The notes under the pieces: model-generated
Told to the model about the DNA's origin: nothing
The model's input: the letters and a program-made list of their open reading frames with translations, nothing else
Databases searched by the model: none
Shown: in pieces, positions 20,171 to 22,511 of the stretch
Numbering within the stretch: position 1 is the first letter of the stretch
Layout of the letters: each line of letters begins with the position of its first letter
Assembly: GCA_000320545.1 (NCBI GenBank)
Contig: ADNK01000281.1
Location: 1 to 22,511 of the forward strand
Direction: 5' to 3'
DNA length: 22,511 nt
Origin: Bigelowiella natans CCMP2755
Lineage: Eukaryota; Cercozoa; Chlorarachniophyceae
Program-made: the position numbers and the translations under genes

Positions 20171-22373
20171 CATTTATATTCTTAGTTTCTACGTTTGTGG
20201 GTATGATTTATGTCATATGTGTGCGTGAGTGCGTGTGTAGCTGACACCTCAGCGCTACTTTCTCGAGAGTTAATCATTTCTCGCGCCCTCACGCACTCAC
20301 GAATATAGTGATGATGCTATACCCAATCGACGAACTCTCCACGTGTAATTCTGCCGCTCCCACTCGTGTTAATTCTCATGAAGGCGTGCTTGAGCAGATC
20401 CTTGAGATTCTCCTCTTTTGTGTTGAAAAGCTTCATCGATAGAGCTAACTTCACGAATTCCGGGGCGCCCTTGACGAAGAAAACGCATAACACATTTGTT
20501 TGTACACTCGCACGCACACATAGGATCTTACCGTGCAAAATGAATATGATATAGCATAATATACACACGCTCAGTGCTTGAGTCTTCCCCTTGAGGGATA
20601 GCATGTGGACAGGCGACATTCGACGACCTCTCAGCACGCAATACAATCACAACTATCACTGCTACAACTACTACCACTACTATTAACGTTAAACATACCA
20701 GGGATCCTACTCCGTTCGTATCAAATTTGTCGAAGCGTACCCCGGCCCACATCTCAAACTCGTCCACTCTCCCCGATCCGTCGAAGTCAAATATCTCAAA
20801 CTGCTGTCTCACCTCCCGCAGCCAGTCCACCTGGGAGAAAGAAGTAGGGGGGTGAGCGGATGATAAATGGAGGAGGAGGAGGAGGAGCAGAAACAATATT
20901 AAACTGCGACTCAGAACACGAACGGAAACTGATGGACTCTAAAAACGTTAAAATTTTTCATCTCCCCTACTACTTGCTTCCTAATTGGCGTCGTAGTTGT
21001 TATTGCTCTGCTGTCGTAGTAGTGGATAAGACCTTGACGAGTCCCTGTCTGAGTAGCGTCATCTGTAAGAACCCAGCCCAGTCGACCTCACCGGGCACCA
21101 AATTAGCAACTTCTCTCAACTCGCGGATCTTCGCCCTTACGACCTCGTTCGTTGCCTTTTTGTGAGCGCGTCACAAGTTTGCGTTCATGAGTGTGACCAA
21201 GAATACGAGCAAGGAATGCTGCAAAATCAATCACCGACACACATGGAAATAGACTACAACCTGGTCACGGGCTGCCGTGTCAAGTTCCGCCTCGGTCGGG
21301 ATGAGGTCTATAAGGGACTTCTCGTCGCGCTCGCGAAATCGCTTCGAGAGCTCTCCGGCTGCATGGAACTCGGCCTCTGTGGCGGTCTTTCGAATCAGCT
21401 CTCGGGTGCGGTGTTCGGTGTTGCGCTCCACGAGAGCAGCTGCAAGCGCGAAAAGGACCATACCGAATAGAGGGATACCTAGTGTCAGCCAGATCGTTAG
21501 TAGGAACAGGACAGCATCTTCGCTGTCCTCGTGCACGGTTGGCGGCTGAAATCCCCCTGTGGAGAGCGATGTGATACTGAACCTGCAACACGCGAGTGGA
21601 TCGGCGGACATCAGAATCTAAATACGACCGAAGTAGTAGCATTAGGAGAGAGGCGGCAATGAAAAGGCGCGCTTCTATTACGTCACGCTGCCGCTGTCAT
21701 GTGCTGCAGACAATAGTAAGTCTAAATCTTACCACAAAGCCTGGATGAAACTGAATTTCTCTCTCACTATCCCGTACATTATCCCGAGCATGATCCAAAT
21801 AAGAAATAGCGTGCCAGTGGCCAAGCGCTTCTGAATTTTAGGCTTCTTAAGGCCTTTAATTTTCCTCAAGATGAAGCGATAACAGGCGGAGTGCTCAATT
21901 GTTTTTGCCGCTGGGGCATCCTCGATGCTCAGCTCTTCCTTTTGCAGCTTTGCTGAGAGATTCTTTTTTAAAGAAATGTGCCAAGTATTGTGCTCCTCCA
22001 AGAACGTTCCCATAATATTCGAAAGCGCATAGACCACGAAACTAACGAGCACATTGAAGGCTAGTCTCAAGGCACGCAACACACACACACACAAAGAGAG
22101 AGAGAGAGAGAGGGAGAGTCTATTCCCTTTTTTTTCCTTTTCGGGGCTACGGGGCGTTGTAGGGGGTGTTGTGGGATTCGGGGATTGTAAGACGTAAGAA
22201 GAACCATTTATTAGTGAAAATGAAAATAAAACGATGACAAATTCGAGTAACAGAGCCAACATGCCTCCCGTGTCTGAATCATCGCCTCTATTATTCTGGG
22301 ATGCATAACTGCTTCTCACAATACAGGAGAGAGTGAGTGTGCCAAGAGACGCTGCGATACATGATGCTCGCAT
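19785..22373 (-). CDS. Pore-loop K+-channel-like protein with three EF-hands
   Basis: Exons on the - strand: 22373-22205, 22060-21733, 21582-21261, 21155-21033, 20830-20699, 20469-20323, 20090-19785; about 508 aa. The ATG directly follows an in-frame TAA. A signal-peptide-like N-terminus precedes hydrophobic segments (LALLLEFVIVLFSFSLIN; FNVLVSFVVYALSNIMGTFL). A transmembrane helix follows (TLFLIWIMLGIMYGIV), then a pore helix and filter FIQALWFSITSLSTGGFQPP (STGGF at residues 173-177), then another helix (LFLLTIWLTLGIPLFGMVLF). This TM-pore-TM order is the ion-channel 2 architecture of two-pore K+ channels. The cytosolic tail has EF-hand loops DFDGSGRVDEFE (329-340), DTNGVGSLGAPE (351-362) and NTSGSGRITRGE (392-403), implying Ca2+ control. 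A basic Ser/Asn-rich C-terminus ends GMGYQR. The filter is not the canonical GYG, so ion selectivity is unproven. The first intron's boundaries are tentative. Confidence 0.85.
20119..20169. repeat. Compound (CA)n-(GA)n before the last channel exon
   Basis: On the coding (-) strand this reads (CT)n then (TG)n, ending about 30 nt before the acceptor ccataccctag of the exon starting at 20090. Confidence 0.9.
22078..22118. repeat. Compound (CA)n-(GA)n in the first channel intron
   Basis: On the coding (-) strand it reads (CT)n then (TG)n and stands about 15-20 nt before the likely acceptor near 22061. It is the same arrangement as in the gene's last intron. Confidence 0.9.
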
Positions 22374-22511
22374 TTAGAACACAAGGAGCGATGCTGACTT
22401 CAGTTTCAACTCACGTGAGGGCTCATCACGATGGGGAGGGAGCTAGGCGGCTAAGTGCTCTGTGAATTCCGATGCGATTCCTGCTAGGCGCAGCATTTTG
22501 AAAGCTGATTT
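22374..22511. other. Upstream flank of the channel gene
   Basis: 138 bp to the window edge with no feature identified. It should be 5' UTR or promoter of the - strand channel gene, unless further 5' exons lie outside the window. Confidence 0.4.

Noticed and set aside
1-22511. tRNA or rRNA genes, CRISPR arrays, transposase genes, long terminal repeats and viral genes
   Set aside because: By reading both strands I found no tRNA T-loop/acceptor combination, no regular spacer-repeat array, and no transposase, reverse transcriptase or capsid motif. The repeats present are simple microsatellites.

Overview
The window is nuclear DNA from a eukaryote with many short spliceosomal (GT-AG) introns and many microsatellites; nothing prokaryotic is visible. 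A photosynthetic stramenopile, or another alga with a secondary red plastid, fits best. The reasons are a predicted signal peptide followed by an ASAFAP-like AAA|YPTF site on one protein, very fragmented genes, and a potassium-channel-like protein carrying EF-hands. The exact lineage cannot be read from the sequence. All gene models were assembled by hand from homology, splice consensus and intron phase; no transcript data were available.

Six genes alternate strictly in orientation. (1) An NHL-repeat beta-propeller protein, + strand, about 1979-5917, 5' end unresolved. (2) An unrecognised, probably plastid-targeted protein, - strand, 9560-7016, about 10 exons. (3) Nicotinamide/nicotinate mononucleotide adenylyltransferase (NMNAT), + strand, 10238-12121, 7 exons, 265 aa. 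(4) CNOT9/Rcd1/Caf40, a CCR4-NOT subunit, - strand, 14508-13130, 7 exons, 296 aa. (5) Type I isopentenyl-diphosphate delta-isomerase (IDI), + strand, 15202-18583, 16 exons, 298 aa. (6) A pore-loop potassium-channel-like protein with three EF-hand loops, - strand, 22373-19785, 7 exons, about 508 aa. Models 3 to 6 close in frame over every exon junction; the channel's first intron boundaries remain tentative.

The layout is therefore three tail-to-tail pairs (1/2, 3/4, 5/6), separated by two head-to-head spacers of about 680-690 bp (9561-10237 and 14509-15201). The three tail-to-tail spacers (5918-7015, 12122-13129, 18584-19784) are each about 1.0-1.2 kb. They share a distinctive texture rich in short self-complementary words (GCATGC, TGCA, CTAG, GTAC, GCGC). 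The first 1.9 kb holds low-complexity DNA and no gene I can name.

The genes do not form a pathway. They are housekeeping functions (NAD synthesis, mRNA deadenylation, isoprenoid synthesis), an ion channel, a propeller protein and an unknown organelle protein. The main points for follow-up are the shared texture of the convergent spacers, the unknown plastid protein, the channel's STGGF filter with EF-hands, a stop-free 63-nt intron in CNOT9, and microsatellites lying directly against 3' splice sites.
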